The notes: generated by a model not told the origin, from the sequence alone. A stretch of 64,000 bases of DNA from Beijerinckiaceae bacterium (GCA_947452455.1 CANGBX010000003.1:248001-312000), one strand, 5' to 3'. Shown: positions 1 through 8,678, counted from the stretch's first letter. A program made the numbers and translations.

Positions 1-1
1 T

Positions 2-487
2 CTGCCCGATCTTGCTGGTCTCAAAGCTGCTCTGGGCGACAAAATGCCGGAGGGCGTGCGGCGCTATCTGGAACGCGAGCGGCCCATCGACCTGCGGATT
101 ATCGACCTCAAGCGTTTTGGCCCAAGGCCAGCTGGAACACCTCCCCGGACCGGACAGCGGATCTGGATGCGCGCCAAAGGATCGCTTCCCGACGATCCGG
201 CCATCCATCGTGCCACCCTCGCCTATCTCTCCGATATGACCCTGCTCGATACGACCCTCGTGCCGCATGATGGTTCGGTTTTTGATGGAAAGGTTCAGGC
301 AGCCAGCCTCGACCATGCCATTTGGTTTCATCGGCCGTTCCGCGCGGATGAGTGGATGCTCTACGACAAAGAGGCCCAGAGCACCCAAAGCGCGCGCGGA
401 TTATCCCGTGGCCGTCTTTTTTCGGCTTCTGGCGATTTAATTGCGACCACGATGCAAGAAGGCCTGATCAGACCTAAGGCATCCTGA
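2..487 (+). CDS. tesB: Acyl-CoA thioesterase II (TesB family), 3' part only
   Basis: The gene is cut by the left edge of the window; frame 2 is open from base 2 and gives the last 161 codons. TesB enzymes hydrolyse medium- and long-chain acyl-CoA to free fatty acid and CoA, using two fused hotdog domains. What is visible is the end of the first domain and the whole second one, including the conserved SDMTLLD stretch, which holds the catalytic Asp in the E. coli enzyme, and the terminal QEGLIR motif with the catalytic Gln. The first ATG visible, at 44, is internal. The gene ends 261 bases before glnK and is probably a separate transcription unit. The family call is firm; substrate range cannot be judged. 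Confidence 0.88.
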   Translation: MPDLAGLKAALGDKMPEGVRRYLERERPIDLRIIDLKRFGPRPAGTPPRTGQRIWMRAKGSLPDDPAIHRATLAYLSDMTLLDTTLVPHDGSVFDGKVQAASLDHAIWFHRPFRADEWMLYDKEAQSTQSARGLSRGRLFSASGDLIATTMQEGLIRPKAS

Positions 488-624
488 CCCAATTGCCGTA
501 ATTTTATGCATAACGCTGAGCTCTTTTGCCTATTTATACGCCAGCACGGCGCGGATTGAATCGATCTTACTCAACAAAAGCCGATTCTAGCCATGATTCC
601 GGTCCGGAATCGTAAAATCCCACT

Positions 625-640
625 TGGCACGCCGCTTGAA
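625..640 (+). promoter_or_regulatory. Possible sigma-54 promoter of glnK-amtB
   Basis: TGGCAC at 625-630 and TTGAA at 636-640 are separated by 5 bases, which is the -24/-12 geometry of RpoN promoters (TGGCAC-N5-TTGCW). The -24 element is perfect. The -12 element has GA where GC is expected, so the match is imperfect. Transcription would start near 650, leaving a leader of about 100 bases that contains a GGCGTC/GACGCC hairpin at 701-721. The glnK-amtB operon is a classic NtrC/RpoN target, which makes the site plausible. I did not see a convincing NtrC dyad upstream. Confidence 0.42.
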
Positions 641-712
641 TTGCAGATCGACAGCATAGATGCGTCTTCTCGTATCTAGGCCAGGATCGAGCCGGCAGGG
701 GGCGTCACGTAA

Positions 713-1087
<375 letters not shown>

Positions 1088-1115
1088 CGTCCCCTCCACC
1101 CCTCAGGAGAACGAA

Positions 1116-2603
1116 ATGAAATCCCTCTCAATGATTAAGTCCGCGGGTCTTGCGCTTGGCGCTGGCCTGACCTCGCTGGCCGTATCTGCCAGCGTTGCCC
1201 TTGCCCAGACTCCGGCCGCGCCGGTTCCCAATAAGGGCGATACAGCCTGGATGATCGTCGCAACCCTTCTGGTTCTGATGATGTCGATTCCGGGTCTTGC
1301 CTTGTTCTACGGCGGTCTTGTCCGTTCGAAGAACATGCTCTCGGTATTGAGCCAAGTCTTCATGATCGTGTCGCTCGTCTCGATCCTCTGGGTGACCTAC
1401 GGCTATTCACTGTCCTTCACCAGCGGCGGTAGCCTGAACGACTATGTTGGCGGTCTGTCGAAAGCCTTCCTCATGGGCGTGACGCCTGAGACAACGGCGG
1501 CCACATTCTCGAATGGCGTTGTCATTCCTGAATATATCTACATGGCCTTCCAGATGACCTTTGCCTGCATCACGCCGGCCCTGATCGTCGGCGCCTTTGC
1601 CGAACGCATCAAGTTCTCGGCTCTGCTGGTTTTCATCGTCCTCTGGGTTACGGTGATCTACTTCCCGATCGCGCACATGGTTTGGTACTGGGGCGGCCCG
1701 GATGCCATCGGCGATGCTGCTAAGGCTGTGGCGGAAGCTGCTGACGAAGCTGCCAAGACCGCGGCTATGGCCAAGCTCGAAGAAGTTAAGGCTGATGCAG
1801 GCCTCATCTTCAAGTGGGGTGCTCTCGACTTCGCAGGTGGTACGGTCGTTCACATCAACGCCGGTATTGCAGGCCTCGTCGGCGCTCTTATGCTCGGCAA
1901 GCGTGTTGGTTATCCGCGTGAAGCGATGACCCCGCACTCGCTGACCATGACCATGATCGGCGCTTCGCTCCTGTGGGTGGGTTGGTTCGGCTTCAACGCC
2001 GGTTCGAACCTGGAAGCCAATGGCACGACAGCTTTGGCCTTCGTGAACACCTTCGTCGCAACCGCTGCTGCCTCTCTGGCTTGGCTGTTCGTGGAATGGG
2101 GTACCAAGGGCAAGCCCTCGCTGCTCGGCATGGTTTCGGGCGCGGTTGCTGGCCTCGTGGCAGTCACCCCGGCTTCCGGCTTTGCCGGTCCGATGGGCTC
2201 GATCGTCTTGGGCGGTTTCGCTTCGGTCATGTGCTTCTTCTTCGTCGCTGTAGTGAAGAACAAGTTTGGCTATGACGACTCGCTCGACGTGTTCGGCATC
2301 CACTGCATCGGCGGCATCATCGGCGCCATTGCAACTGGTATCCTGGTTGACCAGGGCCTCGGCGGCACAGGCATCCCTGACTATGAAGCCAAGCCCGGCG
2401 AACTCGCCATTGCAGCCTATGACCTCGGTCCGGCAGTCATGGCTCAGCTGAAAGCAGTTGGTCTGACGCTGGTGTGGTCGGGTGTCGGTTCGGCGATCCT
2501 CTACAAGATCGTTGATCTGGTCATCGGCCTGCGTGTTCCAGTCGACGCTGAACGCGAAGGTCTCGATCTCGCAGAACACGGCGAACGCGCCTACAACCTC
2601 TGA
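1116..2603 (+). CDS. amtB: Ammonium transporter AmtB
   Basis: This 495-residue inner-membrane protein conducts ammonium. The ATG at 1116 follows AGGAG at 1105-1109 and gives a cleavable signal peptide (about 30 residues, ending ...VALA-QTPAA), followed by about 11 membrane segments. The twin pore histidines are recognisable in GGTVVHINAG and FGIHCIGG. Between the WYWGGPDA motif and the DAGLIFKWG motif lies an Ala/Lys/Glu-rich stretch of about 35 residues (roughly 1700-1800) that predicts as a charged helix and is absent from E. coli AmtB. From memory it also occurs in other rhizobial AmtB proteins. The gene is co-transcribed with glnK and closed by a strong terminator. Confidence 0.95.
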   Translation: MKSLSMIKSAGLALGAGLTSLAVSASVALAQTPAAPVPNKGDTAWMIVATLLVLMMSIPGLALFYGGLVRSKNMLSVLSQVFMIVSLVSILWVTYGYSLSFTSGGSLNDYVGGLSKAFLMGVTPETTAATFSNGVVIPEYIYMAFQMTFACITPALIVGAFAERIKFSALLVFIVLWVTVIYFPIAHMVWYWGGPDAIGDAAKAVAEAADEAAKTAAMAKLEEVKADAGLIFKWGALDFAGGTVVHINAGIAGLVGALMLGKRVGYPREAMTPHSLTMTMIGASLLWVGWFGFNAGSNLEANGTTALAFVNTFVATAAASLAWLFVEWGTKGKPSLLGMVSGAVAGLVAVTPASGFAGPMGSIVLGGFASVMCFFFVAVVKNKFGYDDSLDVFGIHCIGGIIGAIATGILVDQGLGGTGIPDYEAKPGELAIAAYDLGPAVMAQLKAVGLTLVWSGVGSAILYKIVDLVIGLRVPVDAEREGLDLAEHGERAYNL

Positions 2604-2628
2604 TCCAATCCGGATTAGAAAGACCCGC

Positions 2629-2657
2629 GGCGGCGCTCCCCAGCGCCGCCGTTTTCT
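2629..2657 (+). terminator. Rho-independent terminator after amtB
   Basis: A perfect 9-bp stem, GGCGGCGCT (2629-2637) with AGCGCCGCC (2642-2650), closes a CCCC loop and is followed by GTTTTCTT. It begins 26 bases after the amtB stop and ends the glnK-amtB unit before the ftsK promoter region. Confidence 0.9.
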
Positions 2658-2686
2658 TGTGAGAAGTCATAAAGTCACCCGCAGGG

Positions 2687-2701
2687 TTAAACAGACATTA
2701 A
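2687..2701 (+). promoter_or_regulatory. CtrA box upstream of ftsK
   Basis: TTAA (2687-2690), ACAGACA (2691-2697) and TTAA (2698-2701) form an exact match to the full CtrA recognition site TTAA-N7-TTAA. It is also flanked symmetrically by GG and CC. It ends 54 bases before the ftsK ATG and lies after the amtB terminator, so ftsK is the only plausible target. CtrA is the alphaproteobacterial cell-cycle master regulator. Whether it activates or represses here depends on the start site, which I cannot place. Confidence 0.65.
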
Positions 2702-2755
2702 CCTCGTCAGCCTAGCTTCGGACCTGATCTTCTTCTCGGGCCCGAAACGCCGTTC

Positions 2756-5260
2756 ATGCGAACGACCACCTATTCAAATCATCAACTTCTGCCAGAATCC
2801 GCGCGCGATTTTCTGTCACGCCGCGTGGCTGAATTTGTCGGTCTTTTACTGATCGGCTTTTGCGCTCTGCTCGCCGTCGCTTTGATGACGTGGTCTGTTC
2901 AAGACCCGAGCCTTAATCACGCGACATCAGCCCCAACGCGCAATCTGCTCGGGCCACCGGGCGCCATTATTGCAGACATCATCATGCAATTGTTCGGGCT
3001 TGCTGCGGCGGTCCTTCTGGTGCCGATTGCTTGCTGGGGATGGCGGCTGACGTCTCTGCGTCGCTTGGAGCGACCTCTTCTGCGTATCCTTTTTTGGATT
3101 GTCGGAAGCATCGCCATCACTGCGATTGTTGCGCTTTTTCCTGTTACCGAAAAATGGCCCTTGCCGACAGGGCTAGGTGGCGTCTTGGGCGATGCCATTC
3201 TTTCGTTGCCAAAGAAATTCGGACTGGATGGTGCGACCTCACAATTGATCGCGTCCATTTCATCAGGCGCAATTGCTCTTCTGTCGCTCATCATTTCTGC
3301 AGGCTTTGGTCTTTCAAGCGCCAATCCCGATGCGACTGAAGCTGAGCCTGAAAATACATCTGAGCGGCGCGTCATTGATGATGAGGAAGATGGTGCTGAT
3401 GAGCCGGGTTTTGGCCTCGTATCCATCGGTGCTTTCATTCACGCCCTGATGAGTGTGAAGGCGGCTTTTGCACGGCGTTTTAGTCGCAATTCCGAACCTT
3501 CCATGCATCGGTTGAATGATGAAGAGCCTGCGCTTCAGCGTGGCGCCATGCAACGCATGGAACCGACGCTTGAGCCAGCCATCAACACAAGAACCTTACG
3601 GCGTGACCCTGTTGATCTCGACGAAGTCGAATTTGACCAGCGCCCAACCAATACGCGCGTCACGGCACCTGCGCCTGCGATTAAGACAGGCAAACGCGCC
3701 TTGCGCGAAGCGCAACCATCGCTCCTTGGCAATAGCGATTATGAATTGCCGCCGCTTCTGCTGCTGGCTGAAGCCAAGAAGCAGGCTGTCACCAAAATAT
3801 CCGAAGATGCGCTTGAACAAAATGCGCGCCTTCTCGAAGGTGTGCTTGATGATTTTGGTGTCAAAGGCGAGATCATCAATGTCCGTCCGGGGCCTGTGGT
3901 CACACTTTATGAACTTGAACCCGCGCCCGGAATTAAATCCTCCCGCGTGATAGGCCTTGCAGACGATATTTCGCGCTCCATGTCGGCCATTTCTGCACGT
4001 GTAGCTGTTGTGCAGGGCCGCAATGCGATTGGCATTGAGCTGCCAAACCAGCGCCGTGAAACCGTCTATCTGCGCGAACTTCTCTCGTCAGAAGATTTTG
4101 AAAAGAACAAGCATCGCCTTGCCATTGCACTCGGCAAGACGATTGGCGGCGAGCCAGTCATCGTTGATCTTGCGCGCATGCCGCATTTGCTGGTCGCAGG
4201 CACAACGGGCTCTGGCAAATCGGTTGCTATCAACACCATGATCTTGTCGCTGCTTTATCGGTTGCGCCCCGAAGAATGCCGCTTGATCATGATTGATCCG
4301 AAAATGCTGGAATTGTCGATTTATGACGGTATTCCGCATTTGCTGACGCCGGTTGTGACAGATCCGAAGAAAGCGGTCGTTGCTCTGAAATGGGCGGTCC
4401 GCGAAATGGAGGATCGCTACAAGAAAATGTCCAAAGTCGGTGTGCGCAACATCGACGGGTTCAATGCACGCGTCGCAGAAGCTGCCGCCAAAGGCCAATC
4501 GATCACGCGCACAGTTCAAACCGGATATGATCGCGAGACAGGCGAGGCCATCTACGAAAAAGAGGAGATGGATCTCTCGCCACTCCCCTTTATTGTGGTG
4601 ATTGTCGACGAAATGGCCGACCTGATGATGGTCGCCGGAAAAGACATTGAAGGAGCAATCCAGCGCCTTGCACAAATGGCTCGTGCCGCCGGCATTCACC
4701 TCATCATGGCAACGCAGCGTCCGTCTGTTGACGTGATCACCGGCACAATCAAAGCCAATTTCCCGACCCGCATTTCCTTCCAAGTCACGTCGAAAATCGA
4801 CAGCCGCACGATCCTTGGCGAACAAGGCGCGGAGCAATTGCTTGGACAGGGTGACATGCTCTACATGGCAGGCGGTGGACGTATTTCACGCGTGCACGGC
4901 CCCTTCGTCTCAGATAGCGAAGTGGAAAAAATTGTCTCGCATCTCAAAATGCAAGGCGTGCCGGAATATCTTGATGCCATTACCGCCGAAGATGATCTGG
5001 TGGGTGAAGATGCAGAACCCGGCAGCATGGCTGCAGACGAATCGGGCGACCTTTATGATCGGGCGGTCAATATCGTCCTGCGTGATCGTAAATGTTCGAC
5101 AAGCTACATCCAGCGGCGTCTTTCGGTTGGTTATAACAAGGCCGCCTCACTGGTCGAGCGGATGGAAGAAGAAGGGGTGGTTGGAGCGGCCAATCACGCT
5201 GGCAAGCGTGAGATTCTGGTTGGCGGCGGGATTGATCGCGGCGCGTTCGACCCAGATTAA
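2756..5260 (+). CDS. ftsK: DNA translocase FtsK
   Basis: The 834-residue septal DNA pump moves chromosome termini and activates XerCD dimer resolution during division. Four membrane segments lie in residues 20-185, then comes an acidic/proline linker (about 190-330). The RecA-like motor has Walker A AGTTGSGKS near residue 482 and Walker B VVIVDEMADL near 620. The winged-helix gamma domain (about 765-810, with YIQRRLSVGYN) reads the KOPS sequences. Length and order are normal for the shorter alphaproteobacterial FtsK. The ATG at 2756 is the first in frame. The gene stands alone behind a CtrA box and is followed after 66 bases by lolA, possibly in the same transcript. Confidence 0.96.
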   Translation: MRTTTYSNHQLLPESARDFLSRRVAEFVGLLLIGFCALLAVALMTWSVQDPSLNHATSAPTRNLLGPPGAIIADIIMQLFGLAAAVLLVPIACWGWRLTSLRRLERPLLRILFWIVGSIAITAIVALFPVTEKWPLPTGLGGVLGDAILSLPKKFGLDGATSQLIASISSGAIALLSLIISAGFGLSSANPDATEAEPENTSERRVIDDEEDGADEPGFGLVSIGAFIHALMSVKAAFARRFSRNSEPSMHRLNDEEPALQRGAMQRMEPTLEPAINTRTLRRDPVDLDEVEFDQRPTNTRVTAPAPAIKTGKRALREAQPSLLGNSDYELPPLLLLAEAKKQAVTKISEDALEQNARLLEGVLDDFGVKGEIINVRPGPVVTLYELEPAPGIKSSRVIGLADDISRSMSAISARVAVVQGRNAIGIELPNQRRETVYLRELLSSEDFEKNKHRLAIALGKTIGGEPVIVDLARMPHLLVAGTTGSGKSVAINTMILSLLYRLRPEECRLIMIDPKMLELSIYDGIPHLLTPVVTDPKKAVVALKWAVREMEDRYKKMSKVGVRNIDGFNARVAEAAAKGQSITRTVQTGYDRETGEAIYEKEEMDLSPLPFIVVIVDEMADLMMVAGKDIEGAIQRLAQMARAAGIHLIMATQRPSVDVITGTIKANFPTRISFQVTSKIDSRTILGEQGAEQLLGQGDMLYMAGGGRISRVHGPFVSDSEVEKIVSHLKMQGVPEYLDAITAEDDLVGEDAEPGSMAADESGDLYDRAVNIVLRDRKCSTSYIQRRLSVGYNKAASLVERMEEEGVVGAANHAGKREILVGGGIDRGAFDPD

Positions 5261-5326
5261 GCCGTCTCAGATTTGCCACGCCTGACCTTTAATCAAGCGA
5301 TACGTTTCAACCTGCGGACCCTTTCA

Positions 5327-6019
5327 ATGATTCGACGCCTTCTGCCAGCCTTGATGGCCTGCCTGCTCAGCTTTGGTTTGGTTGGGGCAGCGCTGGCGCA
5401 GGGCGGCGCACCGCTCAATCTCGTGCCTCAGGCTCCTGCTAGCCAAGCCATTTCCAAACAGGCTCCTGTTTCAGGCAAGCCGACGATGGATGCGCCAACG
5501 GCTATTGCCAAAGCGAACCAATGGTTCAACGCCAATCTCACCATGGTCGCGGATTTCGTCCAGCTCGGAGCAGACGGCAAGCGGACGGATGGTAAGCTTT
5601 ATGTCCAGCGTCCCGGCCGTCTACGCTTTGAATATGCGCGACCTGCCACGCTGGAGATCATTGCGGATGGCACATCTGTCGCAGTGCGCGACCGCAAGCT
5701 TGCCACGCAAGATGTCTATTTTATCGGTCAGACCCCGCTCAAATTTTTGCTGAAAGAAAAGATCGACATCGCCAAGGACACACAAATCTTGGATGTGAAG
5801 GCCGATGAGCGTTCGGTCATGATCTTGATCGAGGATAAGGCCACGTTTGGCGGTACATCTCGTATTCGGCTCGTCTTTGACACAGCCAATTTTAGCCTGC
5901 GGCAATGGACTGTAACGGACCCGCAAGGTTATGAGACGCTCGTCTCACTCTCCAATCTTGAATTGGCGCAAAGGCCAGATCCGACGCTGTTCAAAATCAA
6001 TTACGAGAAATTCAACTGA
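5327..6019 (+). CDS. lolA: Outer-membrane lipoprotein carrier protein LolA
   Basis: This 230-residue periplasmic chaperone carries lipoproteins from the LolCDE exporter to the outer membrane. The ATG at 5327 was chosen because it begins directly at a Sec signal peptide (MIRRLLPALMACLL..., cleavage near AALAQ); an in-frame ATG at 5273 would add 18 residues that spoil it. After a Pro/Ala-rich linker, the LolA fold starts near residue 60, with TMVADFVQ, RPGRLRFEYA and IADGTSVAVRD, typical of the family. ftsK-lolA-xth is a common order in Rhizobiales. Family-level homology is clear; the level of identity to E. coli LolA is low, as usual for this group. Confidence 0.9.
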   Translation: MIRRLLPALMACLLSFGLVGAALAQGGAPLNLVPQAPASQAISKQAPVSGKPTMDAPTAIAKANQWFNANLTMVADFVQLGADGKRTDGKLYVQRPGRLRFEYARPATLEIIADGTSVAVRDRKLATQDVYFIGQTPLKFLLKEKIDIAKDTQILDVKADERSVMILIEDKATFGGTSRIRLVFDTANFSLRQWTVTDPQGYETLVSLSNLELAQRPDPTLFKINYEKFN

Positions 6020-6071
6020 GCGTCCTTTTGGGATAAGTTCTCAGAAGGGTTGATCCGCGGGCATGCTTTGT

Positions 6072-6097
6072 GTCACCTCCAAGAAAAGAGAGGTGAC
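6072..6097 (+). other. Hairpin covering the xth ribosome binding site
   Basis: GTCACCTC (6072-6079) is the exact complement of GAGGTGAC (6090-6097), giving an 8-bp stem with a 10-base A-rich loop. The right arm includes the only good Shine-Dalgarno sequence of xth (AGAGG, 6089-6093) and ends two bases before the TTG start. The structure is too short of downstream U residues to be a convincing terminator, so I read it as a possible translational switch. Confidence 0.5.
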
Positions 6098-6099
6098 CT

Positions 6100-6906
6100 T
6101 TGTCCTTGAAAATCGCCACTTGGAACATCAATTCCGTCCGCCTGCGCATGCCGATCGTCTTGCGCTATCTCAAATCTCACGGACCTGACGTTCTCTGTCT
6201 TCAAGAGACGAAATGCCGGGATAGCGAATTTCCCTCGAGTGACCTGCGCGCAGCTGGCTATGAGCATCTCGCGATCAATGGCCAAAAAGGATATCACGGG
6301 GTTGCCATTGCTTCTCGAATTCCCCTCACAAAAATTGATAAGCGCGAATTTTGCCAGATGGGCGATGCGCGCCATATTTCGGCAACTTTTTCAGCTGGCA
6401 AGCGCGATATCACGGTCCATAATTTTTATGTGCCCGCGGGCGGCGATATTGCAGATCGCGACCTCAATCCTAAATTCTGTCACAAACTCGATTTTCTCGC
6501 CGAAATGGCGGACTGGATACAGCAGGCCAAGCTTGCTGACACCAATGCAATTCTGGTCGGTGATCTCAATATTGCCCCGCTAGAACATGATGTCTGGAGC
6601 CATAAAGCGCTTGTCAAAGTGGTGAGCCACACACCGATTGAAGTCGAGCGCTTGCAGAAAGTTTTTGATGCTGGCCCCTGGGTCGATGCTCTGCGCACAA
6701 AAGTCCCTGCCGATCAAAAACTCTATACTTGGTGGAGCTATCGCTCGCCCGATTGGGAAACAGCCAATAAGGGGCGCAGGCTGGACCACATGTGGATCAG
6801 CCCTGATTTAAAGCCCGCGCTGAAAGACCTCGACATTCTCAAAGAGGCACGCGGATGGGATCGTCCCTCCGATCATGTCCCTGTCATGATCTCACTGAAA
6901 GACTGA
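6100..6906 (+). CDS. xth: Exodeoxyribonuclease III (AP endonuclease)
   Basis: The 268-residue DNA-repair nuclease of the ExoIII/EEP superfamily cuts at abasic sites and degrades 3' ends. It carries WNINSVRLR near the N terminus, the metal-binding LQETK, YHGVAIASR, the catalytic DLNIAP, the RRLDHMW motif and the terminal SDHVPV. Length is normal. There is no ATG at the right place; the TTG at 6100 (or a second TTG at 6106) with AGAGG six bases upstream is the start. The gene converges on a cyclic-nucleotide-binding protein with one base between the stop codons. Confidence 0.94.
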   Translation: MSLKIATWNINSVRLRMPIVLRYLKSHGPDVLCLQETKCRDSEFPSSDLRAAGYEHLAINGQKGYHGVAIASRIPLTKIDKREFCQMGDARHISATFSAGKRDITVHNFYVPAGGDIADRDLNPKFCHKLDFLAEMADWIQQAKLADTNAILVGDLNIAPLEHDVWSHKALVKVVSHTPIEVERLQKVFDAGPWVDALRTKVPADQKLYTWWSYRSPDWETANKGRRLDHMWISPDLKPALKDLDILKEARGWDRPSDHVPVMISLKD

Positions 6907-6907
6907 G

Positions 6908-7345
6908 TTATATCGCGCGTTTAGCAAGATTGTCCGACAGCCCGACAAGGCGTGCTTCAAGCGCAGCCCGAATGCGAACAGCTGTTTTTGGATATTCTTT
7001 CAAGACGCGATGAAAACCGTGACGCCCAATTTTCATCACGGTTGAAGGTTCGCGCGCAATCACGGTCGCCGGACGCTCGGTATTTGTGAAGAGCGCCATC
7101 TCACCAATCAACGTGAAGGCAGGGATGACTTTTTGGGAGCCGGGGCGGGCCGGATCTTCCAACTGGAACGAACCAGACAAAATAAAATAACCCGAGTCGG
7201 ACGGCTCACCTTTGCGGAAGAGCACATCGCCCAGACGCAGGATTTTTGTTTCAGCCGAAAAAGCCAGAAGCCTCAGGGCTTCTGGTTCAATTTCTTGAAA
7301 GAGTGGTAGCCGCGCAAGATCGCGGACATCATCATCAAGCGCCAT
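6908..7345 (-). CDS. Cyclic-nucleotide-binding domain protein without DNA-binding domain
   Basis: This 145-residue protein is little more than one cNMP-binding beta-barrel. It has the usual GDVLFRKGEPSDSGYFI, LSGSFQLED and IGEMALF...RPATVIA (phosphate-binding cassette with Arg) blocks, then a short helix. There is no helix-turn-helix, so it is not a CRP/FNR transcription factor. It probably acts as a sensor subunit for another protein. It lies 17 bases downstream of the CenR-like gene in the same direction, with a 7-bp hairpin between them, so the two are likely co-transcribed. The ATG at 7345 is preceded by GGGAC. The ligand is unknown. Confidence 0.85.
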   Translation of the reverse strand: MALDDDVRDLARLPLFQEIEPEALRLLAFSAETKILRLGDVLFRKGEPSDSGYFILSGSFQLEDPARPGSQKVIPAFTLIGEMALFTNTERPATVIAREPSTVMKIGRHGFHRVLKEYPKTAVRIRAALEARLVGLSDNLAKRAI

Positions 7346-7348
7346 GTC

Positions 7349-7371
7349 GTCCCGTTCATTTGTTACGGGAC
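7349..7371 (-). other. Intercistronic hairpin between the CenR-like gene and the cNMP-binding gene
   Basis: GTCCCGT (7349-7355) pairs with ACGGGAC (7365-7371), a perfect 7-bp stem with a 9-base loop. It spans the stop codon of the response regulator and ends just before the start of the downstream gene, partly covering its GGGAC ribosome site. There is no U-run. It may set the relative expression of the two genes. Confidence 0.35.
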
Positions 7372-8049
7372 GAGCTTATAGCCTCCGGCATCGGTCACCA
7401 AGAGCTGAGCGTTCGAAGGGTTCACTTCGATCTTCTGGCGCAAACGATAGATGTGCGTTTCCAGCGTATGCGTAGTGACGGCAGCATTATAACCCCACAC
7501 CTCACGCAGCAGGATATCACGCGTCACCACCTGCTGACCGGCACGGTAAAGGAAGCGCAAGATAGCTGTTTCCTTTTCAGTCAAACGGAGTTTTCCGCCC
7601 TTTTCGGTCGTCAGTAGCTTTGAACCCGGCTTGAATGTGTAGTGGCCGATGCGGAAAACAGCGTCATCGCTGGCTTCGTGCTGGCGCAAATGGGCGCGGA
7701 TACGTGCCAAGAGCACCGCGAATCGGAAGGGCTTGGTGACATAATCATTGGCCCCTGATTCGAGGCCGACCACCGTATCTTCATCCGTGTCATGACCCGT
7801 CAGCATAATGACCGGGTTTTTGAAGCCGCCTTCGCGCATCTCCTTGACCGCTTCGCGGCCATCGAGATCGGGCAAGCCCACATCCATCAGGATGAGATCT
7901 GGCGCATGCTCTTTGGCCGCCGCCATCGCCGCTTGGGCGCAATCAGCCTGAATAACGAAGAATTCGGGATGAAAGGCCAATTGTTCGGCAAGCGCCGAAC
8001 GCAGGTCATTGTCATCGTCAGCAATCAAAATCTTCCGGACTTGGGTCAT
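7363..8049 (-). CDS. cenR: CenR-like OmpR-family response regulator
   Basis: The 228-residue regulator has a receiver domain (residues 5-120) with the acidic pair DDD at 11-13, phosphorylation site Asp56 (LILMD), Thr in MLTGHD and Lys in VTKPF. An OmpR/PhoB winged-helix output domain follows (about 130-225, with VWGYN and LETHIYRLRQKIE). The sequence pattern matches CenR, a regulator of envelope integrity that is essential in Caulobacter and Rhodobacter, but I assign this from memory of the family. No histidine kinase gene is adjacent. The ATG at 8049 follows GTGGA. The neighbouring L,D-transpeptidase fits an envelope role. Confidence 0.7.
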   Translation of the reverse strand: MTQVRKILIADDDNDLRSALAEQLAFHPEFFVIQADCAQAAMAAAKEHAPDLILMDVGLPDLDGREAVKEMREGGFKNPVIMLTGHDTDEDTVVGLESGANDYVTKPFRFAVLLARIRAHLRQHEASDDAVFRIGHYTFKPGSKLLTTEKGGKLRLTEKETAILRFLYRAGQQVVTRDILLREVWGYNAAVTTHTLETHIYRLRQKIEVNPSNAQLLVTDAGGYKLVP

Positions 8050-8135
8050 GCTATTTCCACCCCACTTATGTCCAATGATGTATTACGAGAAGCGGGGGCC
8101 TTCCAGATCAAGACGGGCCGGATAAGCTCAACACT

Positions 8136-8678
8136 ATGTGTTCGACCAAAAAACTAAATCGGTTGATTGTTCGCCCAAGTCGGGTTGGCGGCTCCCCGGC
8201 AGCTGCGCGACTGCATATCGGCACATTGGTGCTGCGGGCAGCCATAGGCAAAAATGGCCTGAGCAATCAGAAGCGCGAGGGTGACGGAAAAACCCCCGTC
8301 GGCACCTTTAAACTTAAGGGTGGTTACTTCCGGAGTGACCGAATGCTGCGGATTTGCTGCACCCCGGGCCTATCTATGCTGCGCAGCAAATTGGGCTGGT
8401 GTGACCATCCCGGAAGCGGACTTTACAACCGCCCCATCGCTGTTGGGCACCGCCACTCCCATGAGCGTCTATGGCGGGAGGATCATGTCTATGACGTGGT
8501 TTTCCCCACTAGTCACAATGAGATTCCGCGGGTTCAGGGAGCGGGCAGCGCCATTTTTTTCCACCTCGCGCGCCCCGATTTTGCGGGAACCGAGGGTTGC
8601 ATTGCCATTTCAGCGGCTGACATGCGCCGCCTGCTGCCCCGCTTGGGCAAGCACGTCCAGCTGGTTGTCATGCGTTAG
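8136..8678 (+). CDS. L,D-transpeptidase family protein (YkuD domain)
   Basis: The 180-residue protein belongs to the YkuD/ErfK group, of the compact COG3786 type. The catalytic region reads FFHLARP...GTEGCIAI, with the conserved His and the nucleophilic Cys about 16 residues apart. This corresponds to the HGT...GC motif of L,D-transpeptidases that crosslink peptidoglycan or attach proteins to it. An early GKTPVGTF motif is also typical. I see no clear signal peptide, so export by an unusual route or a missed start is possible. It is divergent from the CenR-like gene, and its last 11 bases overlap the convergent PLP-homeostasis gene. Confidence 0.82.
   Translation: MCSTKKLNRLIVRPSRVGGSPAAARLHIGTLVLRAAIGKNGLSNQKREGDGKTPVGTFKLKGGYFRSDRMLRICCTPGLSMLRSKLGWCDHPGSGLYNRPIAVGHRHSHERLWREDHVYDVVFPTSHNEIPRVQGAGSAIFFHLARPDFAGTEGCIAISAADMRRLLPRLGKHVQLVVMR

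Noticed and set aside
1407-2579. 390-codon open frame antisense to amtB
   Set aside because: It lies wholly opposite a well-conserved membrane protein gene and encodes a His/Asp/Arg-rich sequence with no recognisable domain, which is typical of the shadow of GC-rich codons.
4088-4837. 249-codon open frame antisense to ftsK
   Set aside because: No domain, no ribosome site, and it overlaps the invariant motor domain of ftsK.
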